Shown here piece after piece: positions 8,376-16,807 of a stretch of DNA of 64,000 nt. The notes beneath the pieces were generated by a model that was not told where the DNA came from, did not search any database, and saw nothing but the letters and a program-made list of their open reading frames with translations. The position numbers and the translations under genes are program-made. Source of the stretch: an uncultured Collinsella sp. (lineage in GTDB: Bacteria; Actinomycetota; Coriobacteriia; Coriobacteriales; Coriobacteriaceae). The DNA is taken from assembly GCA_938023085.1 (NCBI GenBank), contig CALHDP010000089.1, forward strand, positions 62,001 to 126,000, given 5' to 3'. Within the stretch, counting starts at the first letter, position 1; the number at the start of each line of letters is the position of its first letter.

Positions 8376-9736
8376 ATGTCAGACCCAACGTTTATGGCTG
8401 ATCCCACCAGGCTGGTCATCGCCGCCATCGTGGGCATCGCGCTGCTGCTTGCGCTCATCATCAAGTTCAAGCTGCACCCCGTGCTGTCGATGATGGTCTC
8501 GGCGCTCGTGATCGGTATCGGAGCCGGCATGCCGCTCGATATGGTGGCAGACACCGTCACCAAGGGCGTGGGCACCACGCTGCAAAACATCGCCCTGCTC
8601 ATTGGCTTAGGTTCGATGTTCGGCCAGATTTTGGAGGAGAGCGGCGGCGCCAAGAAGATCGCCCAGACCTTCATTGACACCTTTGGCCAGGGCCACTCCA
8701 GCTGGGCGCTGGGCATCACCGGTTTGGTCATCGGCACCACGGTGTTCTTTGAGGCCGGCGTGGTCGTTTTGATCCCGCTTGCCTTTAGTGTGGCGTCGCA
8801 GACCAAGAAGTCGACCCTCTACTACGGCATCGCGCTGCTCGCGGGACTTGCCGCTGGCTATGCGTTTGTGCCGCCATCTGCCGGGTCGGTTCTGGTCGCC
8901 GGCACGCTCAGTGTCGACCTGGGCACCATGATCCTCGTCGGTATCCCCACCGCCTTCATCGCCATGGCGATTGCCGGCGTCATCTGGGGCCGCAACGTGG
9001 GCGGTCGCATTTTTACCGATGTTCCGGAGCACTTTACCTCTGCCGAGGGTGCGAGCGACGAAAAGGAGCTTCCCTCCTTTGGCATGGTGCTTGCCATCGT
9101 GCTCACGCCGCTTTGTCTGATTTTGCTGGGCACGTTGTCCTCTTATATCCCCATGCCCGCTGAGCTCGCCTCGATTCTCGCCTTCCTGGGCAAGCCGTTC
9201 GTCGCTTTGACGCTCGCCACGCTCGTCGCGATGTATCTGCTGGGCGCGCGCCGAGGCTACTCCGGCGCCGAGCTCAAGGCTCTGCTCGACCGCTCTCTTA
9301 AGCCCGTCGGCATGATCTTGCTGGTCATTGCCTGCGGCGGCGTGATCCGCTGGATGCTGCAGGACTGCGGCTTGGGCCAGGTTATCGGCCCTATGCTCGA
9401 GGCCTCACCGCTGCCTTTGGTGGTCGTTGCCTTTTTGATTGCCGTATGGTGCGTGCCTCTGTCGGCAGCTCCATCGTCGCTATGACCATGGCATCGGGCA
9501 TTATGGCCGCCATGCCCGCGGTTGCCGGAGCCTCAGTGCTCATGCGTGCCGCTATCTGTCTTGCCATCTGCGGCGGTGCCACGGCCCTCTCGCACGTCAA
9601 CGATGCCGGTTTTTGGATGTGCTCCTCGTTCCTGGAGATTGACGAGAAGACCACCCTCAAGTCCTGGACCGTTATGGAGACGCTCATCGGCCTTTCGGGT
9701 CTTGCCTGCGCCCTGGTGATTCCGTTCTTCGCCTAG
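8376..9736 (+). pseudogene. GntP-family gluconate/sugar-acid permease, frameshifted
   Basis: The gene starts at ATG 8376 after GGAGGAAAG and encodes a hydrophobic, multi-spanning protein typical of GntP permeases (H+ symport of gluconate and related acids at the cytoplasmic membrane). The frame ends early, at 9485. The family's C-terminal part (VRASVGSSIVAMTMASGIM ... NDAGFWMCSSFLEI) continues in another frame from about 9446 to 9736. Adding one base near 9445 would join the two into about 453 residues, the normal family length. Either the gene has a real one-base deletion or the assembly has an error. The frame is otherwise intact, so the lesion is recent or artefactual. Confidence 0.8.
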
Positions 9737-9800
9737 TTCGCGTAGCCAAGCATCTTTTGCCGAGTGCATCGCTCGGTACCCATTTACACCTGATTCATTA

Positions 9801-9820
9801 ACCAACGATTGGTACAACCG
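9801..9820. promoter_or_regulatory. Possible GntR-type operator upstream of the dehydratase
   Basis: ACCAACGATTGGT followed by TGGTACAACCG lies 25-45 bp upstream of the dehydratase start. The second part is close to the TGGTnnnACCA pattern of FadR-type sites. The match is short, so this is tentative. Confidence 0.3.
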
Positions 9821-9844
9821 TTCAAATCAAAAGAGGAGAGCATC

Positions 9845-11623
9845 ATGGACGAGAAGACCAAGGCACAGATTCAGCAGGAGGCAGCCGACCTGGTTGCCAA
9901 GCTGCAGCCGCGTTCCGGCAAGTTCCGCACCATCAGCCCCGAGATGGACCCGCTGCGTCTGGGCTCTGGCTGGTCCATCGAGGATCTGGACAAGCCGCAG
10001 GTCATTATCGAGTCGACGTTCGGCGACTCGCACCCGGGTTCTGCCGGCCTGTTTGAGTTGGTCGAGGAGGTCCGTGCCGGCGTTGCCGAGGCTGGCGGTC
10101 ACGGTGCCCGTTACTTCTGCACCGATATCTGCGACGGCGAGGCCCAGGGCCACGACGGCATTAACTACTCGCTGCCCAGCCGCGACATGATCGCCAACAT
10201 GATCGAGATTCATGCCAAGGCCACCCCGTTCGACGCCGGCGTCTTTGTCGCCAGCTGCGATAAGGGCCTGCCTGCGAACCTCATGGCCATGGGCCGCATC
10301 AACATCCCCTCCATCGTCGTTACCGGCGGTATCATGGATGCCGGCCCCGATCTGTTGACCCTGGAGCAGCTCGGGGCGATTTCTGCCCGCTACGAGCGCG
10401 GCGAGATCTCCCGCGAGGAGCTTGAATTTGCCAAGCACAACGCATGCCCCAGCTGCGGCGCCTGCTCCTTTATGGGCACCGCGTCGACCATGCAGGTTAC
10501 CGCCGAGGCCCTGGGCCTTATGCTCCCCGGCACGGCCCTGCTGCCCGCAACCAGCTCTGATCTGCGTGAGTTTGCCCGCGAGGCCGGCCGCCAGTCCGTG
10601 TGGCTCTCCGAGCACAACCTGTGCCCGCGCGACATCGTGACCAAGGAGTCCTTCGAGAACCTCATTATGGTCCACGGCGCCATTTCGGGCTCTACCAACT
10701 CGCTGCTGCATATCCCTGCGATTGCCCGCGAGTTTGGCATTGAGATGTCCGCCGACGACTTCGATCGCCTGCACCGTGGTGCCCACTACCTGCTCAATGT
10801 CCGTCCCGCAGGCGAGTGGCCGGCGCAGTTCTTCTACTATGCAGGTGGCGTGCCGCGCATCATGGAGGAGATCAAGTCGATGCTCCACCTCGATGTCATG
10901 ACCGTCACCGGCAAGACCCTCGGCGAAAACCTCGAGGACCTTAAGAACAACGGCTACTACGAGAAGTGCGGCCGCTACCTGGAGAAGTGGAACCTCAAGC
11001 GCGAGGACATCATTCGCCCATTTGACCAGGCTTTTGGTACCGACGGCTCCATCGCCATCCTCCACGGCAACCTTGCCCCCGAGGGCGCCGTCGTCAAGCA
11101 CACGGTTGTTCCGCGCGAGATGTTCCAGGCCACGCTTAAGGCGCGTCCGTTCGATTGCGAGGAGGACGCTATCCACGCCGTCCTGACGCACGAGGTCAAG
11201 CCCGGCGACGCCGTCATCATTCGCTACGAGGGCCCCAAGGGCTCCGGCATGCCCGAGATGTTCTACACCACCGAGGCTATCGCCAGCGACCCCGAGCTGG
11301 GCGCGAGCATTGCCCTGATCACCGATGGCCGCTTCTCCGGCGCCTCCAAGGGCCCGGCTATCGGTCACATTTCGCCCGAGGCCGCCGTGGGCGGCCCGAT
11401 TGCCCTGATCGAGGAAGGCGACCTGATCCAGATCAATATTCCCGAGCGCTCGCTGTCCATCGTGGGCATCGCCGGCAAGGAGATGGAGCCGGCCGAGGTC
11501 GACGCCGTCCTGGCCGAGCGTCGAGCCACTTGGAAGCCCAAGGCTAATCGCTATACCTCCGGCACGCTCAAGTTCTTTACCGAGCATGCGGTTTCCGCCA
11601 TTCAGGGCGGCTACATGGAGTAG
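9845..11623 (+). CDS. IlvD/Edd-family dehydratase, probable sugar-acid (aldonate) dehydratase
   Basis: 592 residues from ATG 9845, preceded by AGAGGAGAG. It belongs to the IlvD/Edd family of Fe-S dehydratases: the cluster and metal cysteines appear in CDGEAQGHDGI (about residue 97), ASCDKGL (about 137) and CPSCGACS (about 200). STNSLLH, GPKGSGMPEM and DGRFSGAS are family motifs. Members dehydrate dihydroxy-acids (branched-chain amino acid synthesis) or sugar acids such as gluconate, arabonate and xylonate. Its place behind a gluconate-type permease and before KDPG aldolase and KDG kinase favours conversion of an aldonate to 2-keto-3-deoxygluconate. Valine/isoleucine synthesis (IlvD) cannot be excluded, but no ilv genes are nearby. 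Confidence 0.8.
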   Translation: MDEKTKAQIQQEAADLVAKLQPRSGKFRTISPEMDPLRLGSGWSIEDLDKPQVIIESTFGDSHPGSAGLFELVEEVRAGVAEAGGHGARYFCTDICDGEAQGHDGINYSLPSRDMIANMIEIHAKATPFDAGVFVASCDKGLPANLMAMGRINIPSIVVTGGIMDAGPDLLTLEQLGAISARYERGEISREELEFAKHNACPSCGACSFMGTASTMQVTAEALGLMLPGTALLPATSSDLREFAREAGRQSVWLSEHNLCPRDIVTKESFENLIMVHGAISGSTNSLLHIPAIAREFGIEMSADDFDRLHRGAHYLLNVRPAGEWPAQFFYYAGGVPRIMEEIKSMLHLDVMTVTGKTLGENLEDLKNNGYYEKCGRYLEKWNLKREDIIRPFDQAFGTDGSIAILHGNLAPEGAVVKHTVVPREMFQATLKARPFDCEEDAIHAVLTHEVKPGDAVIIRYEGPKGSGMPEMFYTTEAIASDPELGASIALITDGRFSGASKGPAIGHISPEAAVGGPIALIEEGDLIQINIPERSLSIVGIAGKEMEPAEVDAVLAERRATWKPKANRYTSGTLKFFTEHAVSAIQGGYME

Positions 11624-11671
11624 CGCCCATGCGCATCAAATATCTCCTCTCATAGATGCGTGGCACAAAAA

Positions 11672-11705
11672 GCCCCGGGCTCATACGAGCCCGGGGCCTT
11701 TTTCG
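11672..11705 (+). terminator. Rho-independent terminator after the dehydratase
   Basis: An 11-bp perfect stem GCCCCGGGCTC/GAGCCCGGGGC with an ATAC loop is followed by TTTTTCG. A run of A residues on the left side suggests it can work in both directions. Confidence 0.9.
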
Positions 11706-11728
11706 TTTGGATTGCGGACGTATTGCCG

Positions 11729-11851
11729 GACGAAAACCGTTTACGTCTGGCATTAACCGTACGAAAGCGATATTTACGTTTCAAATTCAGACGCAAATTA
11801 AACGAAAAGCATTTGCGTCTGGTTCTAAAACGTACGCAAACGGTTTTCGTC
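11729..11851. repeat. Composite direct and inverted repeat, about 120 bp
   Basis: Outer arms (11729-11746 and 11834-11851) pair over 18 bp with one mismatch, GACGAAAACCGTTTACGT at left. Inside, CAGACGCAAAT (11788-11798) pairs with ATTTGCGTCTG (11811-11821). The segment starting near 11730 is also repeated directly, in degenerate form, about 72 bp later. No gene is seen in it. It may form a long folded RNA or be a decayed mobile repeat. Confidence 0.65.
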
Positions 11852-11907
11852 TTGCAGGGCGCCGACCGTCCCTTCAATTCAGTCTTCAGTTCGGCTTTGT
11901 CATCGTT

Positions 11908-12051
11908 GAGATGCTCACGCATGTAGGGGATGGCGAACGACACCTTGCCGTACGAGGGCGCCTCGATAATCGATTCTCTCAGCAGGCGACTACGGATGGA
12001 GCCTACCTGCTTAGGTGTTTTGCCTAGGTTGTCGGAAATCATGCTGGCTGA
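11908..12051 (-). pseudogene. Remnant of an ATP-binding protein C-terminus
   Basis: In one minus-strand frame, about 48 residues including SDNLGKTPKQVGSIRSRLL and APSYGKVSFAIPYMREHL resemble the winged-helix C-terminus of archaeal-type AAA ATP-binding proteins common in gut actinobacteria. No P-loop or other part of such a protein is found beside it. This looks like a gene fragment. Confidence 0.5.
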
Positions 12052-12103
12052 ACATATAAGTTGCGTGGAATAGGATGCCAATTTGGGATCGGAATAGCAC
12101 CTG

Positions 12104-12265
12104 TGCCACGAAAAGGGCCCATCTACTACGCTTAAGCCGCGGGGGTCAACCATAGCCGGCTTTTTCGAAAATCGACAAGCTGTCTACCTGAGGTTTTGTT
12201 TTCACGGTTTTCGGTATGGCCGAGGCTATCCGTGTTAACGTAGTAGATGGGCCACTTTTGTGGCA
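12104..12265. repeat. 27-bp inverted repeats bracketing about 108 bp
   Basis: The left arm (12104-12130, TGCCACGAAAAGGGCCCATC and on) and the right arm (12239-12265) are complementary with a few differences. The interior has no gene. The layout resembles a small non-coding element with terminal inverted repeats. It sits beside the ATPase remnant. Confidence 0.6.
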
Positions 12266-12398
12266 AGGGGGCCGATCTGCGGGCCAGGGTAGCTAAAAGA
12301 GCCCCGTCCCAAAAAGACTGATTGGGAGCTGGGGCGTGTCGATGCGATAGTATTACGTGGTGAAATTCGACAAACCGTGGGCTTCATCCGAGGGCTTT

Positions 12399-13091
12399 AT
12401 GGAACAACACCAGCATTATCAGAGTCTGCAAGACCAGGCATACAACGCATTGCGGTCCAAGATCATCTATGCCGAGCTCAAGCCCGGCACGCGCCTTTCG
12501 GCGATTGGTCTGGAAAAGGAGACGGGAATCGGGCGCACGCCCATTCGCGAATCCTTTGTGCGCCTGCGTGAGCAGGAGCTGGTGGAAACGCGTCCCAAAA
12601 GCGGCACCTATGTATCAAAAATCAGCATGGAGCGCGCCGAGAATGCCTGTTTCTTGCGCGAAAAACTCGAGAGAAGCGTGCTCATTAAATGCTGCTCTGC
12701 CGCCACGCCCGAGCAAAAGCATCGGCTCGAGCAGATTCTTGCCGAGTCCGAGTCGCTCGACCATAGCGAAACGCGTCGTTTCTTTGACCTGGACAACCTG
12801 TTCCATGAGACGTGTTTTGAGATTGCCGGTCATCACATGTTGTGGGATTGGATGAAGAGCATCAACACGCATTTTGAGCGATACAACTGGTTGCGTATGG
12901 TGTCGCAGGATTTGGATTGGGAGCCGATTCGTCGGCAGCATCGCCGGATTCTCGAGGCCATTAAGAGGGGCGATACCGACGCGGCGAGCTATCTGGCAGA
13001 GACACACCTGCACCTGATGCCCGAAGAGCAAGGTCCGGTTATCGCCTTGCATCCCGACTATTTTGAGCTGTCCAAAGACTCGGCCATCTAA
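12399..13091 (+). CDS. GntR-family transcriptional regulator (FCD domain)
   Basis: 230 residues from ATG 12399, which has GAGGG upstream; an in-frame GTG at 12357 without a ribosome site would add 14 residues. The N-terminal winged helix is clear (LKPGTRLSAIGLEKETGIGRTPIRESFVRL, then KSGTYV). The C-terminal FCD-type all-helical effector domain shows FDLDNLFHETCFEIAGH and a later histidine pair (RRQHRRILEAI). It lies alone between the dehydratase and the KDPG aldolase operon, so control of one or both is likely. The effector is unknown. Confidence 0.85.
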   Translation: MEQHQHYQSLQDQAYNALRSKIIYAELKPGTRLSAIGLEKETGIGRTPIRESFVRLREQELVETRPKSGTYVSKISMERAENACFLREKLERSVLIKCCSAATPEQKHRLEQILAESESLDHSETRRFFDLDNLFHETCFEIAGHHMLWDWMKSINTHFERYNWLRMVSQDLDWEPIRRQHRRILEAIKRGDTDAASYLAETHLHLMPEEQGPVIALHPDYFELSKDSAI

Positions 13092-13106
13092 CTCGTCCCC
13101 TTCATT

Positions 13107-13173
13107 AGTTGCGGTGAAATAGGGATTGTTTTGCGGCTCTGATGGTGTAAGCAGTCCATATTTCACCGCAACT
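13107..13173. repeat. Palindromic repeat family A, copy 3
   Basis: Arms AGTTGCGGTGAAATA (13107-13121) and TATTTCACCGCAACT (13159-13173), perfectly complementary. It follows the GntR stop codon by 15 bases. Confidence 0.87.
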
Positions 13174-13200
13174 GCTGGGGCACTATTGGGGCACAAAAAA

Positions 13201-13265
13201 GCTGCGGCGCCGCTTGGAGGAAAAGACCGGAAGCGAGGGTCCATTCCTCCAGACGGCGCCGCAGC
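13201..13265. terminator. Long GC-rich hairpin, probable bidirectional terminator
   Basis: Arms GCTGCGGCGCCG/CGGCGCCGCAGC with an inner pair TGGAGGA/TCCTCCA. A run of A residues precedes it and TGTTTT follows. It could end the GntR transcript. Confidence 0.6.
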
Positions 13266-13328
13266 TGTTTTGATGGCTCGGCTTTTACCGAAGTGGCTCA
13301 GTTGAGCGCGACTGCCAGCCGATTATAC

Positions 13329-13429
13329 AAAGCGGCTCGGGGGCGTGTCGCTTCCGTCACGTTCTATCAGCATACAAGACGGTTTTGGTTCTTGTTCGTG
13401 ACGGAAACGGCGCGCTTCCGAGCCGCTTT
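13329..13429. repeat. Imperfect 101-bp palindrome
   Basis: Outer arms AAAGCGGCTCGG (13329-13340) and CCGAGCCGCTTT (13418-13429), inner arms TTCCGTCACG (13352-13361) and CGTGACGGAA (13397-13406). It is non-coding and lies between two convergent genes. Confidence 0.65.
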
Positions 13430-13431
13430 AA

Positions 13432-13464
13432 AAGAAAGGGGGCGAGGTCTAGGGCACGCCCCCT
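13432..13464 (-). terminator. Terminator of the KDPG aldolase gene
   Basis: An AGGGGGCG/CGCCCCCT stem (13437-13464), read leftward, is followed by a T-rich stretch. It lies 20 bp beyond the aldolase stop codon. Confidence 0.75.
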
Positions 13465-13484
13465 CTCACGATAGAGAGCTAAAC

Positions 13485-14126
13485 CTAGCCGCGGACTTTC
13501 TTGACGACGTCCATGGCCTCGCGGGCGATCTGCTCGACCTTGGAGAAGTCGCCGTCGGCAAACAGGGCCGGCTTGACCATCCAGGTGCCACCGCAGGCGA
13601 TGATGGCGGAGGAGCTCAGGTACTCCTCGACGTTGGCGGTGCTCACGCCGCCGGTAGGCATAAAGCGGTGGCCGACAAACGGAGCGGCGAGGGCCTTGAT
13701 GGTGTTCAGGCCGCCATACTGGGACGCGGGGAAGAACTTGGTGACCTTGAGGCCCAAGTTCTCGGCGGCGGTGACCTCGGAGGGGGTTACAGTGCCGGGA
13801 AGGACAGGCAGGTCGATATCGATGCAGTGCTTCACGACGTCCTCGTTGTAACCCGGGGAGACGATGAACTTGGCACCGGCGGCGCGGGCCTGCTCAACCT
13901 GCTCGACGGTCAGGACGGTGCCGGCGCCAACGCACATCTCGGGCTCGGCCTCGGCCATAGCGGCGATGCACTCGGCGGCGCAGGCGGTGCGGAAGGTGAC
14001 CTCGGCGGACTTCATGCCAGCTGCCATAAGGGCGTGGGCGAGCGGGGCGGCGTCCTCGACCTTGTCGAGCACAACGACCGGCACGATGCCCAGGGACTTA
14101 AGCGTGGTGTAGAACTGATCGAACAT
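13485..14126 (-). CDS. eda: 2-keto-3-deoxy-6-phosphogluconate aldolase (KDPG/KHG aldolase)
   Basis: 213 residues from ATG 14126, preceded by GAAAGGAACATC. It has the family's class I aldolase features: Glu in AEVTFRT (about residue 45), GAGTV (about 75), PGTVTPSE (about 120) and the Schiff-base lysine in LKVTKFFPA (about 135), with PTGGV for phosphate binding. It cleaves 2-keto-3-deoxy-6-phosphogluconate to pyruvate and glyceraldehyde-3-phosphate in the cytoplasm. It lies downstream of and parallel to the KDG kinase gene, 254 bp apart, completing the pathway. Confidence 0.93.
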   Translation of the reverse strand: MFDQFYTTLKSLGIVPVVVLDKVEDAAPLAHALMAAGMKSAEVTFRTACAAECIAAMAEAEPEMCVGAGTVLTVEQVEQARAAGAKFIVSPGYNEDVVKHCIDIDLPVLPGTVTPSEVTAAENLGLKVTKFFPASQYGGLNTIKALAAPFVGHRFMPTGGVSTANVEEYLSSSAIIACGGTWMVKPALFADGDFSKVEQIAREAMDVVKKVRG

Positions 14127-14325
14127 GATGTTCCTTTCGATGTGTGGCGCGCATGGGCGCGTGATTGCCAAATGTGCTGGTCAGGAGCCGATTTTGGATT
14201 GGTTATCGGAGGCACTGCTTGGGTCACAAGCAATTTCGGAACCGGCTACGAGGCCAGTCGTGAAGGAATGCCAGACAAAACCGGAATGGGACTAAGTGGT
14301 TCTACCTGGCCGGAGGAATCGGGGA

Positions 14326-14365
14326 GCGGGCTGCAGAGGTATGGGTATGGGAAACTGCAGCCCGC
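14326..14365 (-). terminator. Hairpin after the KDG kinase gene
   Basis: Arms GCGGGCTGCAG/CTGCAGCCCGC with an 18-base loop, 15 bp past the kinase stop codon. No T run follows, so termination is uncertain. The remaining space to the aldolase gene (14127-14325) shows nothing else I can name. Confidence 0.45.
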
Positions 14366-14380
14366 GGAATGGGGAACGAA

Positions 14381-15415
14381 TTAACGGGCGACGCGGGTGC
14401 CACCGTCGGCGGCTGATGCCACAGCGGCAATCTCGTCAGCAGTCACCAGGTTGGAATCGCCCTTGATGGTGAGCTTGAGGATCGAGGCCGCAATCGCGTA
14501 GTTGACGGCGTCCTGCGGGTCAAAGTCGTTGATGAGAGCATGGACGAGGCCGGCGTTGAAAGCGTCGCCGGCGGCAACGCCCTCGAGCACGCGCACGTCG
14601 TGAGCGGGGGAGAACCAGTGCGCGCCGCTCTCGGCGTCATAGAGCATGCCCATCCAGATGGAGCGCTCGACGCAGGAGATGTTGCGGACGACCGAAGCGA
14701 CCTTCTTGCAGCCGTACTCGGCGCAGATTTGGCGGGCCATCTCGACGTAGGTGTCGCGCTCCTCGATGCCGTGGGCAAGGGAGCCAGAGACGCAGGTCAT
14801 GCCAAGGCCGGCAGGCGCGTCCTCGTCATTGGCGATGCAGATGTCGACGAGCGGCAGGAGTTCCTTCATGGTTGCCTGCGACTTCTCGGGCGACCACATC
14901 TTGCCGCGATAATTCACGTCGCACACGGTCGTGATGCTTTTGGCGCGGCAGGCGGTGAGGGCATCCTTGCAGGCGGTAGCCATCTCATCGGAGACGGCGG
15001 GGGTCACGCCGGAGAAATAGAAGACATCGATGCCCTTGAGGATCTCGTCCCAGTCAAAAATATCGCGCTTGGCCATGTTGATGGCAGAGTACTTGCGGTC
15101 GTAGACGCAGCCGTTGCCGCGCTGCGAGGCACCGACCTCAAAGACGTAGGAGCCAAGACGGTCGCCCTGACGCACGACGCGCGTGGTGTCGACGCCGTAG
15201 GCCTTCAGCGAACGCAGGGCGCACTCGCCCAGACGGTTGGCTGGGACAACGGAGACGTAAGCGGCCTTGTCGCCCTGGTAGGCCAGGGAAAGCGCGGTGT
15301 TTGCCTCGGCGCCGCCGTAGCGGACATCAAACTCGGTCGCCTGCTCAATGCGCAGGTGGTCTTTGGGCGATAGCCTCATCATGATCTCGCCGAAGGTAAG
15401 AACCGTTTTACCCAT
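14381..15415 (-). CDS. kdgK: 2-keto-3-deoxygluconate kinase (PfkB family)
   Basis: 344 residues from ATG 15415, preceded by GAAGGAGCTACG. It is a ribokinase/PfkB-type sugar kinase: N-terminal FGEIMMRLSP, the glycine-rich RYGGAEANTALSLA (about residue 33), and the C-terminal catalytic loop LEGVAAGDAFNAGL, where the aspartate is the base and the loop is the anion hole. The usual DxxGAGD is here EGVAAGD, a mild variant. It phosphorylates 2-keto-3-deoxygluconate with ATP in the cytoplasm to feed KDPG aldolase. It is divergent from the LacI regulator and shares an operator region with it. Confidence 0.88.
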   Translation of the reverse strand: MGKTVLTFGEIMMRLSPKDHLRIEQATEFDVRYGGAEANTALSLAYQGDKAAYVSVVPANRLGECALRSLKAYGVDTTRVVRQGDRLGSYVFEVGASQRGNGCVYDRKYSAINMAKRDIFDWDEILKGIDVFYFSGVTPAVSDEMATACKDALTACRAKSITTVCDVNYRGKMWSPEKSQATMKELLPLVDICIANDEDAPAGLGMTCVSGSLAHGIEERDTYVEMARQICAEYGCKKVASVVRNISCVERSIWMGMLYDAESGAHWFSPAHDVRVLEGVAAGDAFNAGLVHALINDFDPQDAVNYAIAASILKLTIKGDSNLVTADEIAAVASAADGGTRVAR

Positions 15416-15458
15416 GGTCGCGTAGCTCCTTCTTGCTCGTGCGTACACCTTTGATATG

Positions 15459-15516
15459 GCGTTGGCACGCAGGTGCCAAGACGGTAGGGTGCGTCTTTGC
15501 ACCTGCGTGCCAACGC
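15459..15516. repeat. 18-bp perfect inverted repeat in the kdgK leader
   Basis: Arms GCGTTGGCACGCAGGTGC (15459-15476) and its exact complement (15499-15516), with an inner AAGAC/GTCTT pair. It lies 45-100 bp upstream of kdgK and could fold in its leader RNA. It may be another dispersed palindrome, although no second copy is seen here. Confidence 0.7.
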
Positions 15517-15519
15517 TTG

Positions 15520-15548
15520 CCGAAATCGGTTTACGAAATCGGTTTCGT
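15520..15548. promoter_or_regulatory. Probable LacI-type operator between kdgK and lacI
   Basis: Two overlapping copies of GAAATCGGTTT occur: CCGAAATCGGTTT and ACGAAATCGGTTTCGT. The second is a palindrome with ACGAAA/TTTCGT arms. LacI-family operators typically have this A/T-flanked CG-centred form. The site is placed to let the adjacent LacI protein control both itself and kdgK. Confidence 0.6.
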
Positions 15549-15650
15549 TTCGAGTTGTAGTATACTCACCTACAGCGTTTTGCAACCGAGATTTTTAAAA
15601 AAATGCCTAAAATGGCTCAGACCGCCGACAATTGGGAAACGGGGTGCGCT

Positions 15651-16673
15651 ATGGCGCAGATGAGAATCAAGGACATTGCCGCCGAGGCGGGTGTGAGCCC
15701 GGCCACGGTCTCGCGCTATCTCAACAACCGCCCCGGGCAAATGACCGAGGAAACCCGTGCTCGCATCGCGGCGGTTATCGAGCGCACCGGCTATCGCCCA
15801 CGTGCCGCCGCGCGCAATCTGCGCAGCTCGCGTACCAACCTCATCGGTGTGATCCTGGCCGACATCGCCAACCCGTTCTCGAGCGCCATGCTCGAAGGAC
15901 TTTCCGCCAGTGCCGCCGCGCGTGGCTGCTCACTTATGACGGCCATTAGCGGCAACGACCCCGCTAAGGAAGCGGAGTCGCTCGCCAGACTTATCGATGC
16001 TGGCGTGGACGGTCTGGTCGTCAACACCTGCGGAGGCAATGACGAGGCGATCGCCGCGGCAGCGGGACGTCTGCCTGTTGTGCTGCTCGACCGCGATGTT
16101 GCCGACGGCGGTGTCGATCTGGTGACATCTAACAACCGTGAGCTGGTCGCTGGCTTGGTAGACGCCTTGGCTGCTGCGGGCAGCGAGCGCCTGTGCCTGC
16201 TCACCGAGGCGAGCGACGACAGCCCCGTGCGTCGCGAGCGCGCCGAGGCCTTTACCGACGAGCTGTCGCGACGCGGCCTTGCCGGCGAGGTTGTCACCTT
16301 GGCCGATGGCGGTGCCACGGGCGTTGGTCGCTTGGACGAGACCATCCGCGGCTATGCAGGCAAAAAGCTCGGCCTCATTGCCGTCAACGGCCTGGTTTTC
16401 CTGCGTCTGACCGAGGCGCTGGCGCAGCTTGGTCCCTCGCTGCCGGCGGGGCTCAAGATCGCGACGTTTGACGACTACCCTTGGAACCATGTGCTCTTTG
16501 GCGGCGTCACCACGGCCGCGCAGGATACCCTCACCATTGCCGAGCGCGTGGTCGAGCGCCTGTCCGAGCGCATCGACGTCGTTACCACCACCGTGGGCGA
16601 GGCCGCAAAGCTGGCGCCCAAACGCATCGAGGTTCCCGGTCACATCGAACACCGCGCTTCGACCTCGCGCTAG
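15651..16673 (+). CDS. LacI-family transcriptional regulator
   Basis: 340 residues from ATG 15651 (GGGGTG upstream; an earlier ATG at 15603 adds 16 poorly conserved residues). The N-terminus is a LacI helix-turn-helix (IKDIAAEAGVSPATVSRYLNN) followed by the hinge RPRAAARNLRSSRTNLIGVI. The remainder is a periplasmic-binding-protein-like effector domain (IANPFSSAMLEGL, VDGLVVNTCG, LLDRDV, FDDYPWNHV). It is divergent from kdgK, so control of the KDG kinase/aldolase genes by a uronate or gluconate intermediate is the likely role. Confidence 0.9.
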   Translation: MAQMRIKDIAAEAGVSPATVSRYLNNRPGQMTEETRARIAAVIERTGYRPRAAARNLRSSRTNLIGVILADIANPFSSAMLEGLSASAAARGCSLMTAISGNDPAKEAESLARLIDAGVDGLVVNTCGGNDEAIAAAAGRLPVVLLDRDVADGGVDLVTSNNRELVAGLVDALAAAGSERLCLLTEASDDSPVRRERAEAFTDELSRRGLAGEVVTLADGGATGVGRLDETIRGYAGKKLGLIAVNGLVFLRLTEALAQLGPSLPAGLKIATFDDYPWNHVLFGGVTTAAQDTLTIAERVVERLSERIDVVTTTVGEAAKLAPKRIEVPGHIEHRASTSR

Positions 16674-16726
16674 CCGCTCGTTCGTAACTGCCTGTTCGCA
16701 CACGTTTTTTGAGCGCTTGATACGCT

Positions 16727-16760
16727 TTAACCCTGCGGAAACATTTTTCTGCGATAGTAT
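16727..16760 (+). promoter_or_regulatory. Possible GlnR box and promoter upstream of the glutamine synthetase homologue
   Basis: TTAAC-n6-GAAAC at 16727-16742 fits half of the actinobacterial GlnR pattern (GTnAC-n6-GAAAC). A TAGTAT that could be the -10 box is at 16755-16760, about 48 bp before the start codon. A GTAAC at 16684-16688 could be a further half-site. A GlnR-like gene follows the target gene. Confidence 0.4.
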
Positions 16761-16807
16761 CTGCGATATAGACCAGTCGAAACCCGCCCGAAAGAAAGGG
16801 GAGCGAC

